Notes: generated by a model not told the origin, from the letters alone. Shown: positions 34,605-43,508, counted from the stretch's first letter. The stretch is DNA of 64,000 nucleotides from Deltaproteobacteria bacterium (GCA_026986785.1 JALSNW010000023.1:41083-105082), one strand, 5' to 3'. A program made the numbers and translations.

Positions 34605-34680
34605 GGGCCGTTAGCTCAATTGGTAGAGCAACTGACTCTTAATCAGTAGGTTCGGGGTTCGAGACCCTGACGGCCCACCA
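34605..34680 (+). tRNA. tRNA-Lys (anticodon CTT)
   Basis: Acceptor stem 34605-34611 (GGGCCGT) with 34670-34676 (ACGGCCC). Anticodon stem ACTGA/TCAGT around CTCTTAA, anticodon CTT at 34638-34640. T-loop GGTTCGAGAC. Encoded CCA at 34678-34680. Confidence 0.97.
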
Positions 34681-34688
34681 TGGACAAC

Positions 34689-34723
34689 AAAGGGGTTAGG
34701 TAACACATGCCTAACCCTTTTTT
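34689..34723 (+). terminator. Rho-independent terminator of tRNA-Lys
   Basis: AAAGGGGTTAGG, a 9-base loop, CCTAACCCTTTTTT. It begins 9 bases after the tRNA CCA. Confidence 0.85.
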
Positions 34724-34923
34724 AGGTTTAAAGAATCAAGCTGTCTCAGGCCCTAAAAGCATACCAGAAATTTTTTCATCAACTGTTTTTGTTTCAATCG
34801 ACTTATCAAGTGGGCAAGATCCCCTGGCCATGATCACTCGTGGAGGCGTTTCTCGTGAGAGTTTAAGTAAAGGGGATATACTTCTTGATTTTGAGAAATA
34901 AGGTGCCATCTTAATAACTGATC

Positions 34924-35628
34924 ATGATGGAAAGGGATACAAAGATAAAAATCTTATTGATAGAGGATGATCCTGTAATCACGGAATTTCTCCGAACAGG
35001 CCTCAAATATGAAGGATATGATGTTGTGTCCTTTGACAATGGAATACAGGGGCTTGATTCGTTGAACAGAAATGAGTTTGACCTGGTCATCCTGGATATC
35101 GTGCTCCCAGATATCGATGGATTCGAGATTTGTAGAAGGATCAGGGCAATGGGACAAGAAGTGCCAATACTAATGCTCACTGTCAAAAAAGAGATTTCCG
35201 ACCGGGTAAAAGGGCTGGATAGTGGAGCGGATGATTATCTAACCAAGCCCTTCAGCTTCGAAGAACTCGTGGCCAGGATACGGGCATTATTGAGGAGGAG
35301 CGGTAGGATTGGCCAAGGGAAGATGCTGAATGCAGCTGGTGTTGTGCTGGATCCTTCTACCAGGCATGTCAGGATTCATGGCAGAAACATCGAGCTTACA
35401 CCTACGGAATTCGGGTTACTTGAGCTTTTCATGCGTCATCCCTACAGGGTTTTCACAAGGGAGACCCTCTTGAACAGGGTCTTGGGATACGACTTTGATG
35501 GAGGCACAAACGTCATAGACGTACATATAAGCCACCTCAGAAAAAAACTGGGTGACAGGCCTGCCCGCCTGATCCGCACGGTATATGGGGTTGGTTATTC
35601 CTTTCAACCTGGAGATGATGCTACATGA
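34924..35628 (+). CDS. OmpR/PhoB-family response regulator
   Basis: 234 residues. The receiver domain has acidic pocket IEDD, phospho-acceptor Asp58 (VILDIVLPD), switch Thr (MLTV) and Lys (LTKPF). A C-terminal winged helix follows (LTPTEFGLLELFMRHP, RVLGYDFDGGTNVIDVHISHLRKKLG, IRTVYGVGYSF). The usual TAR after the switch Thr is VKK here. It is translationally coupled to the sensor kinase (ATGA overlap). ATG at 34927 is an alternative start; no SD is apparent. The tandem repeats at 37093-37136 are the likely binding site. Confidence 0.92.
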   Translation: MMERDTKIKILLIEDDPVITEFLRTGLKYEGYDVVSFDNGIQGLDSLNRNEFDLVILDIVLPDIDGFEICRRIRAMGQEVPILMLTVKKEISDRVKGLDSGADDYLTKPFSFEELVARIRALLRRSGRIGQGKMLNAAGVVLDPSTRHVRIHGRNIELTPTEFGLLELFMRHPYRVFTRETLLNRVLGYDFDGGTNVIDVHISHLRKKLGDRPARLIRTVYGVGYSFQPGDDAT

Positions 35629-37067
35629 AGGCAGTGCTTGGCCTTTCACTGAAAGCACGCCTTAGCCTACTCTATGCTGTTTTGCTCATTCTTTCCGTAG
35701 TCATCGTTGGGTTCTGTTCCTACTGGAATGTTTGGCAATTGTTCATAAACAACAAAAGTGCACACCTGAGGGCAAGGGCCAAACCTATAATAGCACATTG
35801 GCTTACCGATTACGGGTTGGTAAGTGTTGAACATCCTGCCTCGAAATTAACCAGTGAAACTGCTGCCATCTTGGCCAGAGATCTCACTTCTAAGCAGTCT
35901 TCAGCGATAATCCTCGATAATACGGGGAAGATAATAGCCAAAGGCAAGAGGCTTCCGGAAGAGCCCGATGCACCTCCTCCTGAATTAGGGCAGTTTAAAA
36001 AGGCCATGAGTGGAGAAAACGAGGTGACCTATTTTGCCAATCTGAATGGGACCTCCCTTTTGGTAATGCTCATACCATTGAGGCCCCGGCCAGGCAGTCC
36101 CAAGGTCTTCGGAGTTGTCCAATTGAGTACTGGTCTTAGGGAGATAAACAGAATGCTTTTCCGCCACGGGGCAATGCTCATGGCCATAGTGGCACTCATC
36201 CTGATCCTTGGAACCGTTGCTGGGTATTGGCTCATAGGTATGAGCCTGCGGGATCTACAGGGCTTAGTCAAGACATGTAATGCAATTAGCAGCGGTGATT
36301 TCTCAAAACGTGTTTCCGTAAATACAACCCAGGGGGAAATCGGACGTCTTGCCACCTCTTTCAATCAGATGATCTCACAATTGGAGTCGATTTTTGCCTC
36401 ACAGCAGCGCTTTGTAGCCAATGCTGCCCACGAACTGTTAACCCCTCTTACAGGGCTTAAGGGATGTGTTGAGGTACTTCTGAGGGGCGCACAGGACGAC
36501 CCTGCCACAACCTCTCGCCTGTTGAAGGCAATGTACAGGGAGGTAAATCGCCTTATCCGCCTATGTGAACAGCTTCTTGGCATATCCAGGTTGGAAGGCT
36601 CGTCACATGTGCATAGACAAGACGTGGTGGTATCTGAATTTTTTGCAGATTTTATGCCTCAGGCCCGTCTTTTGGCCAATGATGACCGCCTTGTTCTCAG
36701 ACAGGGACCATACGCGAGGATATCTGTAGATCCGGACCTGCTCAAACAGGTACTGTTCAATCTGCTCTCAAATGCACTTCGTCATTCCCCTGACGATACA
36801 CCAATTGAGATAACCTGGAGACTTCTGCCCGATTTTGTGGAAATCCAGGTACGTGATCATGGAGAAGGTATGGACGCCACCACCCTCAGCCATGTTTTCG
36901 AGCCTTTCTATAAAGGCAGATCACATACATGCTCATACAAACGAAGTGGCCTGGGCTTGTCCCTTGCCAAATCCATGATCAATGCCCATGGAGGCACAAT
37001 AAAAGTGGAAAGTGCGCCAGGCAAAGGGACAATTGTATCCTTTACCATCCCCCTGAGCAGTAATTAA
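35625..37067 (+). CDS. Membrane sensor histidine kinase partner of the OmpR-type regulator
   Basis: 480 residues. A membrane segment at about 10-33, a periplasmic sensor region of about 150 residues with no family I recognise, a second membrane segment (about 183-207), then HAMP (ISSGDFSKRVSVNTTQGEIGRLATSFNQM), HisKA with His268 in NAAHELLTPLTGL, and HATPase boxes N (NLLSNALRHS), G1 (DHGEGMD), F (FEPFYKG) and G2 (RSGLGLSLAKSM). The H-box reads HELLTP, not HELRTP. GGAG lies 10 bases before the ATG. Confidence 0.92.
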   Translation: MKAVLGLSLKARLSLLYAVLLILSVVIVGFCSYWNVWQLFINNKSAHLRARAKPIIAHWLTDYGLVSVEHPASKLTSETAAILARDLTSKQSSAIILDNTGKIIAKGKRLPEEPDAPPPELGQFKKAMSGENEVTYFANLNGTSLLVMLIPLRPRPGSPKVFGVVQLSTGLREINRMLFRHGAMLMAIVALILILGTVAGYWLIGMSLRDLQGLVKTCNAISSGDFSKRVSVNTTQGEIGRLATSFNQMISQLESIFASQQRFVANAAHELLTPLTGLKGCVEVLLRGAQDDPATTSRLLKAMYREVNRLIRLCEQLLGISRLEGSSHVHRQDVVVSEFFADFMPQARLLANDDRLVLRQGPYARISVDPDLLKQVLFNLLSNALRHSPDDTPIEITWRLLPDFVEIQVRDHGEGMDATTLSHVFEPFYKGRSHTCSYKRSGLGLSLAKSMINAHGGTIKVESAPGKGTIVSFTIPLSSN

Positions 37068-37092
37068 TCCCAGATATTCCCAATATAGCCAT

Positions 37093-37147
37093 CTTAATCT
37101 TTTTTTAATGTTTTCTTAGGGACTTTTTAATCTTTTGTAACAATAAT
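37093..37147 (+). promoter_or_regulatory. Four tandem 11-bp direct repeats and -10 box (response-regulator operator)
   Basis: Units 37093-37103 CTTAATCTTTT, 37104-37114 TTTAATGTTTT, 37115-37125 CTTAGGGACTT (degenerate), 37126-37136 TTTAATCTTTT. The TTAAT cores of units 1, 2 and 4 start at 37094, 37105 and 37127, exactly 11 and 22 bases apart. AATAAT (37142-37147, 5 of 6 to TATAAT) follows, and no -35 hexamer is present. This is the layout of PhoB/OmpR-activated promoters, where direct repeats cover the -35 position. Confidence 0.65.
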
Positions 37148-37178
37148 TTAAACTGAAATAATATTGTTGGAGGAGGTA

Positions 37179-37499
37179 ATGAAAGACAAGTTGGTTCCTG
37201 GTGTGAAATGGGCACAGATAACATTCGTCTCAATGGCAATAGGTGGATGTGCACCAGGACCTCCTCCACCTGTGCCACCAGGCCTTTGGGGTAGTTTGTT
37301 CGACTGGCTGCTCTTGGCCCTTCTTGTATGGATTGTCGTGCTCATGTTGAAAAGGCGACCATATTCCAAGAACAATACAAGAAACGAGCAATTTACCGAT
37401 GCCCTAAATGCCGTTAACAACAGGATATCCGCCCTGGAAGAAGCAGTGGAACACCTTAAGAGAAGTGTAGAACAACAGAAAGGAGGAAGGAAAAAATGA
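37179..37499 (+). CDS. Small membrane-anchored lipoprotein-like protein with coiled coil
   Basis: 106 residues from ATG 37179, preceded by GGAGGAGG at 5 bases; the open frame from TTG 37164 begins inside that SD. The N-terminal signal ends in a lipobox-like AIGGC, followed by a Pro-rich PGPPPPVPPG, then a second hydrophobic segment (LFDWLLLALLVWIVVLMLKRR). The C-terminal helix is heptad-like (FTDALNAVNNRISALEEAVEHLKRSV). No family recognised. It overlaps the next gene (ATGA) and directly follows the 11-bp repeat operator. Confidence 0.7.
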   Translation: MKDKLVPGVKWAQITFVSMAIGGCAPGPPPPVPPGLWGSLFDWLLLALLVWIVVLMLKRRPYSKNNTRNEQFTDALNAVNNRISALEEAVEHLKRSVEQQKGGRKK

Positions 37500-38176
37500 A
37501 GATTTTAATCGTCTTTTGCATCCCTTTGATCTTGGTATTTTGTACCTTGGCCCAAGACTCTTTTGCCCAGGAACAGGCCTTACCGCCACTTTTGAAAGGC
37601 CAATCAGTTCCTCCTTCACCACCACCGTCACCACCACCTGTGGAATCGGCCATGAGACCTGTTCCTGCAGGCCCTCCTACTGCTGGTCCCGCTCCACCTC
37701 CAGTAGGTGCGCCAGCCCCACAACAGACTGTCCCAGTCCAGGAAATAATTGGTAGCCTTGGCTCTGCCGTCAATACTGCCCAAAAAATCAATGGTCACTT
37801 GAGACCTGGTAATGTATGGACTGTTGTAGGCCCTGCAGGTGAGGTAGAGATAAAGGCTGGATTGTTGTACCAGGATACAGTAGTGGCTGTCTTACATTTT
37901 GATCCTGTTGATGGCAGCGTTCTTCCTCTGGGTATTCATCCTCGTGTTGGCCAGAGTAACCCACAGATCCAGTCTATACAGGCAGATCTTGCAACCTTGA
38001 CCAGCAAACTGAGGATCATTCCCTATGCCCAATTCAGAGAACCCGAGGCATGTTGGCTTTTCCCCATCACCTTGGGAAACAGCATAGTGACAAACGTGAA
38101 GATCTATTACGATGGCCTCCATGTAGTGCCAGACTATCCAGCTGATCAGGAAATGCGCTTCTATGGCAAGAGATAA
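37496..38176 (+). CDS. Secreted proline-rich protein, unknown function
   Basis: 226 residues. A signal peptide (about 1-25, cleavage likely in DSFAQ-EQ) is followed by a Pro-rich spacer (about 29-80; PPSPPPSPPPVE, GPAPPPVGAPAP), then a compact C-terminal domain of about 140 residues (VWTVVGPAGEVEIKAGLLYQ, VLPLGIHPRVG, VTNVKIYYDGLHVV). It has one Cys after the signal. The SD AGGAGGAAGG is strong. Coupled to genes on both sides (4-base and 14-base overlaps). The Pro-rich spacer suggests it spans from membrane to periplasm, possibly with the preceding lipoprotein. Confidence 0.75.
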   Translation: MKILIVFCIPLILVFCTLAQDSFAQEQALPPLLKGQSVPPSPPPSPPPVESAMRPVPAGPPTAGPAPPPVGAPAPQQTVPVQEIIGSLGSAVNTAQKINGHLRPGNVWTVVGPAGEVEIKAGLLYQDTVVAVLHFDPVDGSVLPLGIHPRVGQSNPQIQSIQADLATLTSKLRIIPYAQFREPEACWLFPITLGNSIVTNVKIYYDGLHVVPDYPADQEMRFYGKR

Positions 38177-39278
38177 TCAATCCAAGGTATTTTACCACCT
38201 CAAGAGAAATGCCCTTACAGCGCTGCTTGTTATAGCAGCGCTCTGGTTATCAGCAGTCCTTGATAAACCAATTTCTGTTCTCCCAGCACTTGTAGACTGG
38301 AATACCATAGTTACGTTGTCTGGCTTGCTGCTGATCACTACAGGGATCAAAGAGAGCGGGCTTTTTTCTCTTTTGGCCTACAGGATCTCGAAGAGGATCG
38401 ACAACGAGCGCATATTGGCCCTCTTCCTGATATTTTTGGCAGCAGGTCTTTCTATGTTTCTGACAAACGATATAGCCCTGTTCATAGTGGTCCCATTGAC
38501 ATTGAATCTCCAAAATATCCTCAAAGAGGATCATAGTAAGATCATCATATTTGAGGCCATAGCCGTAAACGTCGGCTCTTCCCTTACACCCATCGGCAAC
38601 CCCCAAAATATCTTCCTATGGCATCAATGGGGCATCAGATTCCCGGTTTTTGTCAAAGAAATGGCCCCCCTTGTCTTCATCATGGCATTTTTTTTGCTTC
38701 TCATGACATTTGCTTGCTTCTCGACCAAAAGGATCCAGGTGGCAAACCACCATGATCAAAAGGTGGACAAGACACTTTTTATTCTATCTGTCCTGCTTCT
38801 TGTCTCGTTTATTGTTTCCATAGAATTGGGATTTGGCAGATATTTTCTGGCAGTGGTTTTTCTCGCCATGCTGGCAATGAGAAGTGACGTGATATTAAAA
38901 CCAGATTGGGGGCTGGTTTTTCTTTTCATCTTTCTTTTCATCGACTTAAACCTTGTTTGTCAACTAAAGGACAGCCGCCAACTCCTTGGCCTGATTGATT
39001 TTGGGAATAAGGATATACTTTTTCTGTCTGGCGCATTGTTGTCACAGGCTATCAGTAACGTCCCTTCAGCCATCTTGCTGGCTGCCCACTCTACCAATAT
39101 CAAGATGATAGCATATGGAGTAAATGTTGGAGGAAACGGGTTTTTGATAGCCTCGTTTGCCAACCTTATTGCCCTACGTTTTACAGAAAAAGGCTCCAAC
39201 TATTTTCTGTTTCACCTATATTCTATCCCCTTTTTCATCGTCACCCTCATTTCTTCTTACTGGCTATTCGTCATGTAG
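38163..39278 (+). CDS. YbiR-like ArsB/NhaD/SLC13-superfamily transporter
   Basis: Polytopic inner-membrane protein of 371 residues with about ten membrane segments. It matches E. coli YbiR throughout: WNTIVTLSGLLLITTGIKESG, SMFLTNDIALFIVVPLTLNL, FEAIAVNVGSSLTPIGNPQNI, QAISNVPSAILLAA, GVNVGGNGFLIASFANLIAL and FHLYSIPF. The two NxxG/NP hairpins typical of ion-transporter superfamily members are present. The substrate of YbiR is not established to my knowledge. Last gene of the operon behind the 11-bp repeats; it overlaps the upstream gene by 14 bases. Confidence 0.85.
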   Translation: MARDNQSKVFYHLKRNALTALLVIAALWLSAVLDKPISVLPALVDWNTIVTLSGLLLITTGIKESGLFSLLAYRISKRIDNERILALFLIFLAAGLSMFLTNDIALFIVVPLTLNLQNILKEDHSKIIIFEAIAVNVGSSLTPIGNPQNIFLWHQWGIRFPVFVKEMAPLVFIMAFFLLLMTFACFSTKRIQVANHHDQKVDKTLFILSVLLLVSFIVSIELGFGRYFLAVVFLAMLAMRSDVILKPDWGLVFLFIFLFIDLNLVCQLKDSRQLLGLIDFGNKDILFLSGALLSQAISNVPSAILLAAHSTNIKMIAYGVNVGGNGFLIASFANLIALRFTEKGSNYFLFHLYSIPFFIVTLISSYWLFVM

Positions 39279-39296
39279 ACAGGCATATACCTACAC

Positions 39297-40100
39297 CTAA
39301 TAACCAATGGCAGAGATTATGATCACCTCGAAGCTGGCTGTGATCGAGCCAAATCTTTCCAGATAGCATCCTTGTAGTTTTGCTATTGCCTCTGGAGAAG
39401 AGAAGAGGGGAGGTCGCCCATCCCTGCGCGGTGAGACCCCTGTCATCTTGAATACCCTAAGCAACTGAAGAAGGTCGGGGTATTTTTTTTCTATCGTGAT
39501 CCTTTGGACATCGAGAGAGGTAAAAAATGGAGAAAGTGCATATATGTCCTCGGGAAATCTGGGGAAAAAGGCTGTCGGCAAGGTTGTATCCTTACTGGGG
39601 AACTGGGCTGAAAGGACAAAGGAGAGTTCTTTCAGGGTATTTCTGCCAAAAAGAGATACCAGAAACAGACCATTTTTTTTTAGGTGCCTTTTAGCAAGCC
39701 CTTCTATGGTAGGCCCAAAGTGGTTGAACCACTGCATGGCACTGGCAGAGATGATGAGATCGAACTGCGGTTCTCTTCTCAATGGGAGGATTTCTGCATC
39801 ACAGCACACAAAAAATACATTATCGTGCCCCCTCGTCCTATCTTTTGAAGTTACAACCATATCGTGGGACAGATCTACTGCAACAATCCTTTTTGGCCTG
39901 GGCAGCATTGCCAATATTCTTTGGGTTAGGCTCCCTGTACCGCAACCTATCTCCAAGATATTCCCAAAGGCGCGGGGAGACAGCTTGCTCATGAGAAGCC
40001 TATTTACCTCCTGTTGGATCTCGGCATGGCAATCGTAGGTGGATGCCGCCCTGGAAAAGGCGGTCCGGACGTTCTTTTTAGAAACTATCGAGGACTTCAT
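39297..40100 (-). CDS. bioC: Malonyl-ACP O-methyltransferase
   Basis: SAM-dependent methylation of malonyl-ACP, starting pimelate synthesis for biotin. 267 residues: an N-terminal NVRTAFSRAASTYDCHAEIQ typical of BioC, SAM motif ILEIGCGTGSLTQRI, acidic motif VAVDLSHDMV and SASAMQWFNHF. The start lies inside the bioH-like gene (23-base overlap) with AAGGA 8 bases upstream. Last of the biotin set. Confidence 0.88.
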   Translation of the reverse strand: MKSSIVSKKNVRTAFSRAASTYDCHAEIQQEVNRLLMSKLSPRAFGNILEIGCGTGSLTQRILAMLPRPKRIVAVDLSHDMVVTSKDRTRGHDNVFFVCCDAEILPLRREPQFDLIISASAMQWFNHFGPTIEGLAKRHLKKNGLFLVSLFGRNTLKELSFVLSAQFPSKDTTLPTAFFPRFPEDIYALSPFFTSLDVQRITIEKKYPDLLQLLRVFKMTGVSPRRDGRPPLFSSPEAIAKLQGCYLERFGSITASFEVIIISAIGY

Positions 40101-40755
40101 TGAAATTGATCCTTAGAAAGGGAAGATGGCCAGAAGAGTCAACTATGAGCCTTTTGAATTTCCTGTCTGATATGACAGGGGCCATGGATGATACAGGGGC
40201 GATCTTGTCATATTCACCGTGGACTATCAGTAGATTCAATTTAGTAAAGCTATAGGGTGTCATGGGAAACTGCAAAAGAAAGTTAAGCCCCTTGATCAAG
40301 CTCTCTTTTGACCAGGCATCCATGAGTCTTTGCATATGATCCCTTCTGAAAATTCTATAATCTGCTGTTTGGGCATAGAAGGAGGAGAGATAAAATTTTT
40401 TTAGGGTCCTTTCTTTGTCTTCAACTATCTGTTCCATGAGCACTGATAATTGTTCCTTGGGATAACTATCTCGTGAAGAGATCAAGACGAGATTCTTTAT
40501 CAGCTCTTCGTATCTTTTGGCAAAGAGATAGGCACTGACGCCCCCAAGGGACCAGCCCAGTATATCCACCTCACATAGTTTGTTGTTTTCTAGAAAAGAT
40601 GCGAGGTCTTGGCAAATGTCTTGATAGAGTGGAGCGGTAGGCACTATGAGGTTGTATTCCAAAGGATCCAATGGAAATATCCTGTAGTCGAACCCCCAAC
40701 CAGGCAGCACCACAAGAGCCTTCTTGAATCCACGATATAGATAGTCAAAATACAT
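40078..40755 (-). CDS. BioH-like alpha/beta hydrolase (pimeloyl-ACP methyl ester esterase)
   Basis: 225 residues, alpha/beta-hydrolase fold. The nucleophile elbow is GWSLGG, the acid is in HGEYDKIAP, and the His is in SSGHLPFL. VVLPGWGFDYRIF forms the oxyanion-hole region. Its position between bioF and bioC, overlapping bioC, supports the methyl-ester esterase role that removes the BioC methyl group. BioG/BioH subtype is not decided. Confidence 0.78.
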   Translation of the reverse strand: MYFDYLYRGFKKALVVLPGWGFDYRIFPLDPLEYNLIVPTAPLYQDICQDLASFLENNKLCEVDILGWSLGGVSAYLFAKRYEELIKNLVLISSRDSYPKEQLSVLMEQIVEDKERTLKKFYLSSFYAQTADYRIFRRDHMQRLMDAWSKESLIKGLNFLLQFPMTPYSFTKLNLLIVHGEYDKIAPVSSMAPVISDRKFKRLIVDSSGHLPFLRINFNEVLDSF

Positions 40756-40761
40756 AATTTA

Positions 40762-41922
40762 TTAGGAAGATAAAAAATATTTTTCAAGTAAAAGTTGAAG
40801 TTTCTCGATATCCTTCTCACTATGCTTGGCAGTGATTGAAAAGCGGATTCTTGGCTCGTTTATTGGGACAGAAGGAGGACGTATGGAGCGTACAAATATG
40901 CCATGTTCAAAGAGATATTTCTCAAGTTCAACCGTCTCTGTTATATCCTCCAGTATGAGGGGGACTATCTGTGATGCCCCCCTTGTCTTCTTCCCGAGCC
41001 TTTTTCTTAGGAAGCCTCTCAGGCCTTCTGCCTTTGTCAATACCTGTTTTCTATCTATCCCAGTGGCAGATAGAATCTCAATAGCCATTAGATTTGCAGC
41101 CGCTACAGATGGGGGTGGGGCTGTGGAAAATATGAAACCCCTACACCTGTTTAGAAGAAATGATTTTGTTTCCCTTGAGCATGCGGCAAATGCACCATAG
41201 CTTCCAAGGGCCTTCCCGAAGGTGCCAATGATTATCTCCGGTATTTTCTTCTGCTTTCTCGAGATGATTCCCTCTCCATGGTCGCCAAAGATACCCAAGG
41301 CATGGGCCTCGTCTGCCAACAGGAATGCCCGATATTTTTCCTTGATCTCACAGATCTCGTCCACAGGGGCAATATCTCCATCCATACTGTAGACAGTCTC
41401 GATCAATATGAGGGCATGGCGATACCTGTCTCTGTTTTTTTTCAGGAGCTGTTCCAGGTGTGAGGTATCATTGTGGAGAAATCTATAAAAACGGGCGCCA
41501 GAAAGAAGCACACCATCAACCATGCTGGCATGGCAACTGCGGTCCATAAAGATTACATCTTTTTTACCAACGAGAGCAGGGATAATAGTGGAGTTGGCTA
41601 TATAGCCATTCCCCAAGCAAATGGCATCGTCCGTGCCTTGAAAATTGGCAACAGCCCTTTCCAGCCTATCAAAAATGGCCAGGGATCCACTCATGAGCCG
41701 GGATGCCCTGCTGGAACAGCCCCACCTTTCAATTGCCTCTATTGAGGCCCTTTTGATTTCTGGATGGTTACTGAGACCGAGATAGTCATTGGATGCAAGA
41801 TCAATGACCCTTCTGCCACCTATCTCTACCCTCCCGTGGCCTATATCGCTGACAGTCACTGCACTTCGCAGTAAGCCTCTGCTGTCTATCTCTTCCAGTT
41901 CACCCTTGAGCCAGTGCTTCAT
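40762..41922 (-). CDS. bioF: 8-amino-7-oxononanoate synthase
   Basis: PLP enzyme joining pimeloyl-ACP and alanine. 386 residues: DLASNDYLGLSNHP, GCSSRASRLMSGSL, LADEAHALGIFGDHG and the PLP Lys in TFGKALGSYGAF (about 236). 2-amino-3-ketobutyrate ligase is a close relative, but bioC and the bioH-like gene downstream favour BioF. The start overlaps the APH/AAA gene (ATGA). bioA, bioD and bioB are not in this window. Confidence 0.88.
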   Translation of the reverse strand: MKHWLKGELEEIDSRGLLRSAVTVSDIGHGRVEIGGRRVIDLASNDYLGLSNHPEIKRASIEAIERWGCSSRASRLMSGSLAIFDRLERAVANFQGTDDAICLGNGYIANSTIIPALVGKKDVIFMDRSCHASMVDGVLLSGARFYRFLHNDTSHLEQLLKKNRDRYRHALILIETVYSMDGDIAPVDEICEIKEKYRAFLLADEAHALGIFGDHGEGIISRKQKKIPEIIIGTFGKALGSYGAFAACSRETKSFLLNRCRGFIFSTAPPPSVAAANLMAIEILSATGIDRKQVLTKAEGLRGFLRKRLGKKTRGASQIVPLILEDITETVELEKYLFEHGIFVRSIRPPSVPINEPRIRFSITAKHSEKDIEKLQLLLEKYFLSS

Positions 41923-43508
41923 AGGTATTTCTTGAGGGCAGTCTCGAGGGTTGAGATTATCTCTTCTATAGGATGATTCGTGTCAAGCCTTATGACATGA
42001 TCGGCTTCATCTGGGCCTGGTTCTGAGAAGATCTCCTTTTGTTTCTTGTAGATCTCTAATCTTCCATCAGATACCTTTCCCTTTTCCATTGACCTGTGTT
42101 CAAGTCGTTTCTCCACCTCTTCCTCAGAGCAGGTACAGACTATGAATATGAGTTTTGCCCCAGATGCCCTTGCTACCTCCTGAAGCCTTTTTCTCTTGTC
42201 CCTGTCTATATAGGTCGCGTCGAGCACAACCGATTCCCCTATTATCAAATTCCTACCAGCAAGCCGGGCAAGGGCCCTGTATGTCTTTTCAGTAAACTGA
42301 CTGGAATATATGCCTTGTCCAAAGGGCTCAATCCGTTTTTCTGTAGCTGGGATCCCAGAGATGAGTTCCTTGCGTACAAAATCGGAGTTGAATACCTCTA
42401 TCCCTTTTCTTTTGGCAAAAGCTGTTGCAATGGTTGATTTACCAGTACCTGACAACCCCATGAAGACATAGAGGTTTGGCGGCTCTGTAATACCGCCTGC
42501 ATATCTGTATGCCAAGCTAAAGTATCTTCTGGCCTGCTCGAGACTCTTGTTTTTCGCCTCGGGATCAACTCCAGGATCCATCCAGGTAAAGCACCCTATC
42601 TTTCCCCTGACCACGGCCCTGTAACACTTGTAAAAATCGAGCAGACGTAAGAGTTCTCTGTCTTCCATTTCTGTCTGAAATCTCGATGAGAAATGGTAGG
42701 CAAGGTCACAAAGGCCCTGGAAATCCAGGTCCATGGCAAGAAAGGCCACATCCACTGCCACGTCTCCATATCTGAATCGCTCATTGAATTCTATGCAGTC
42801 GAATATATAGATCTTGTCCCTGATCCGATCAAAGCAGATATTTGCAGAATACAGATCACCATGCCCTTCCACTATCCATCCATCTCTTTGCCGTTTTGAA
42901 AAGACAGACTTGTTCTCCTCCATGAACTGTCTGGTATAACCAATGATCTGTTCATTCATGTCTTCCGAAAGGGCAGTACCTACAAAGTCTATGATCTGGG
43001 TAAAGTTTTCTTCACAATTATGCTGCACCGTCTCTATGCCACCAAGGAATAATTTTCCCTCTGGGGCCTTGGCTTGCCTATAGAATGGCACCAGTATGTC
43101 CTTTATCCCATCCAGGTCCCTCGAAGTTATCTCATCCCTTTCTATCAACAATGACATTAGGCCATCGTCAGGCATTCTCTTCATCTCGACAGCCCATTCC
43201 ACGACCTCCCCTGTACCGCTGAGGGCAAAATCTCCATCTTTGCCTTTGGTTATGGGGACTATGCCCAAGTAGATCTCTGGACACAGCCTTCGATTCAATC
43301 TTATCTCCTCGTTGCAGAAGAAATGGCGTTTTTCCAGAGAGGTAAAATCCAAAAAACCAAAATCTACCGGCTTTTTCACCTTGAAGACCAGATCTCCTGC
43401 CAAGAAGACCCAAGATAGGTGGGTTTGAATGAGATCCACCCGTTGAGGCTTGTGAGGATAAAAGGAGGGCCTCTTCATGGATCCAAGCCATAGGGGTTCG
43501 TTTTTCAT
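41919..43508 (-). CDS. Fused aminoglycoside-phosphotransferase-like / AAA (zeta-toxin-like) kinase protein
   Basis: 529 residues, two domains. The N-terminal kinase-like domain (about 15-330) has LVFKVKKPVDFGFLDF, the catalytic loop EGHGDLYSANICF and IFDCIEFNERFRYGDVAVDVAF. The C-terminal P-loop domain (about 340-529) has GLSGTGKSTIATAF and VLDATYIDRDKR. This two-domain protein is widespread but its substrate is unknown. GGGAG lies 7 bases before the ATG. It is the first gene of the unit with bioF, bioH-like and bioC, but a role in biotin synthesis is not indicated. Confidence 0.85.
   Translation of the reverse strand: MKNEPLWLGSMKRPSFYPHKPQRVDLIQTHLSWVFLAGDLVFKVKKPVDFGFLDFTSLEKRHFFCNEEIRLNRRLCPEIYLGIVPITKGKDGDFALSGTGEVVEWAVEMKRMPDDGLMSLLIERDEITSRDLDGIKDILVPFYRQAKAPEGKLFLGGIETVQHNCEENFTQIIDFVGTALSEDMNEQIIGYTRQFMEENKSVFSKRQRDGWIVEGHGDLYSANICFDRIRDKIYIFDCIEFNERFRYGDVAVDVAFLAMDLDFQGLCDLAYHFSSRFQTEMEDRELLRLLDFYKCYRAVVRGKIGCFTWMDPGVDPEAKNKSLEQARRYFSLAYRYAGGITEPPNLYVFMGLSGTGKSTIATAFAKRKGIEVFNSDFVRKELISGIPATEKRIEPFGQGIYSSQFTEKTYRALARLAGRNLIIGESVVLDATYIDRDKRKRLQEVARASGAKLIFIVCTCSEEEVEKRLEHRSMEKGKVSDGRLEIYKKQKEIFSEPGPDEADHVIRLDTNHPIEEIISTLETALKKYL

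Noticed and set aside
34707..34901. 64-codon plus-strand frame after tRNA-Lys
   Set aside because: Begins inside the tRNA terminator, has no SD and no recognisable motif.
34905..34920. GCCATCTTAAT upstream of the response regulator, identical to 37088-37098
   Set aside because: Only a single unit without 11-bp repetition; too short to claim autoregulation.
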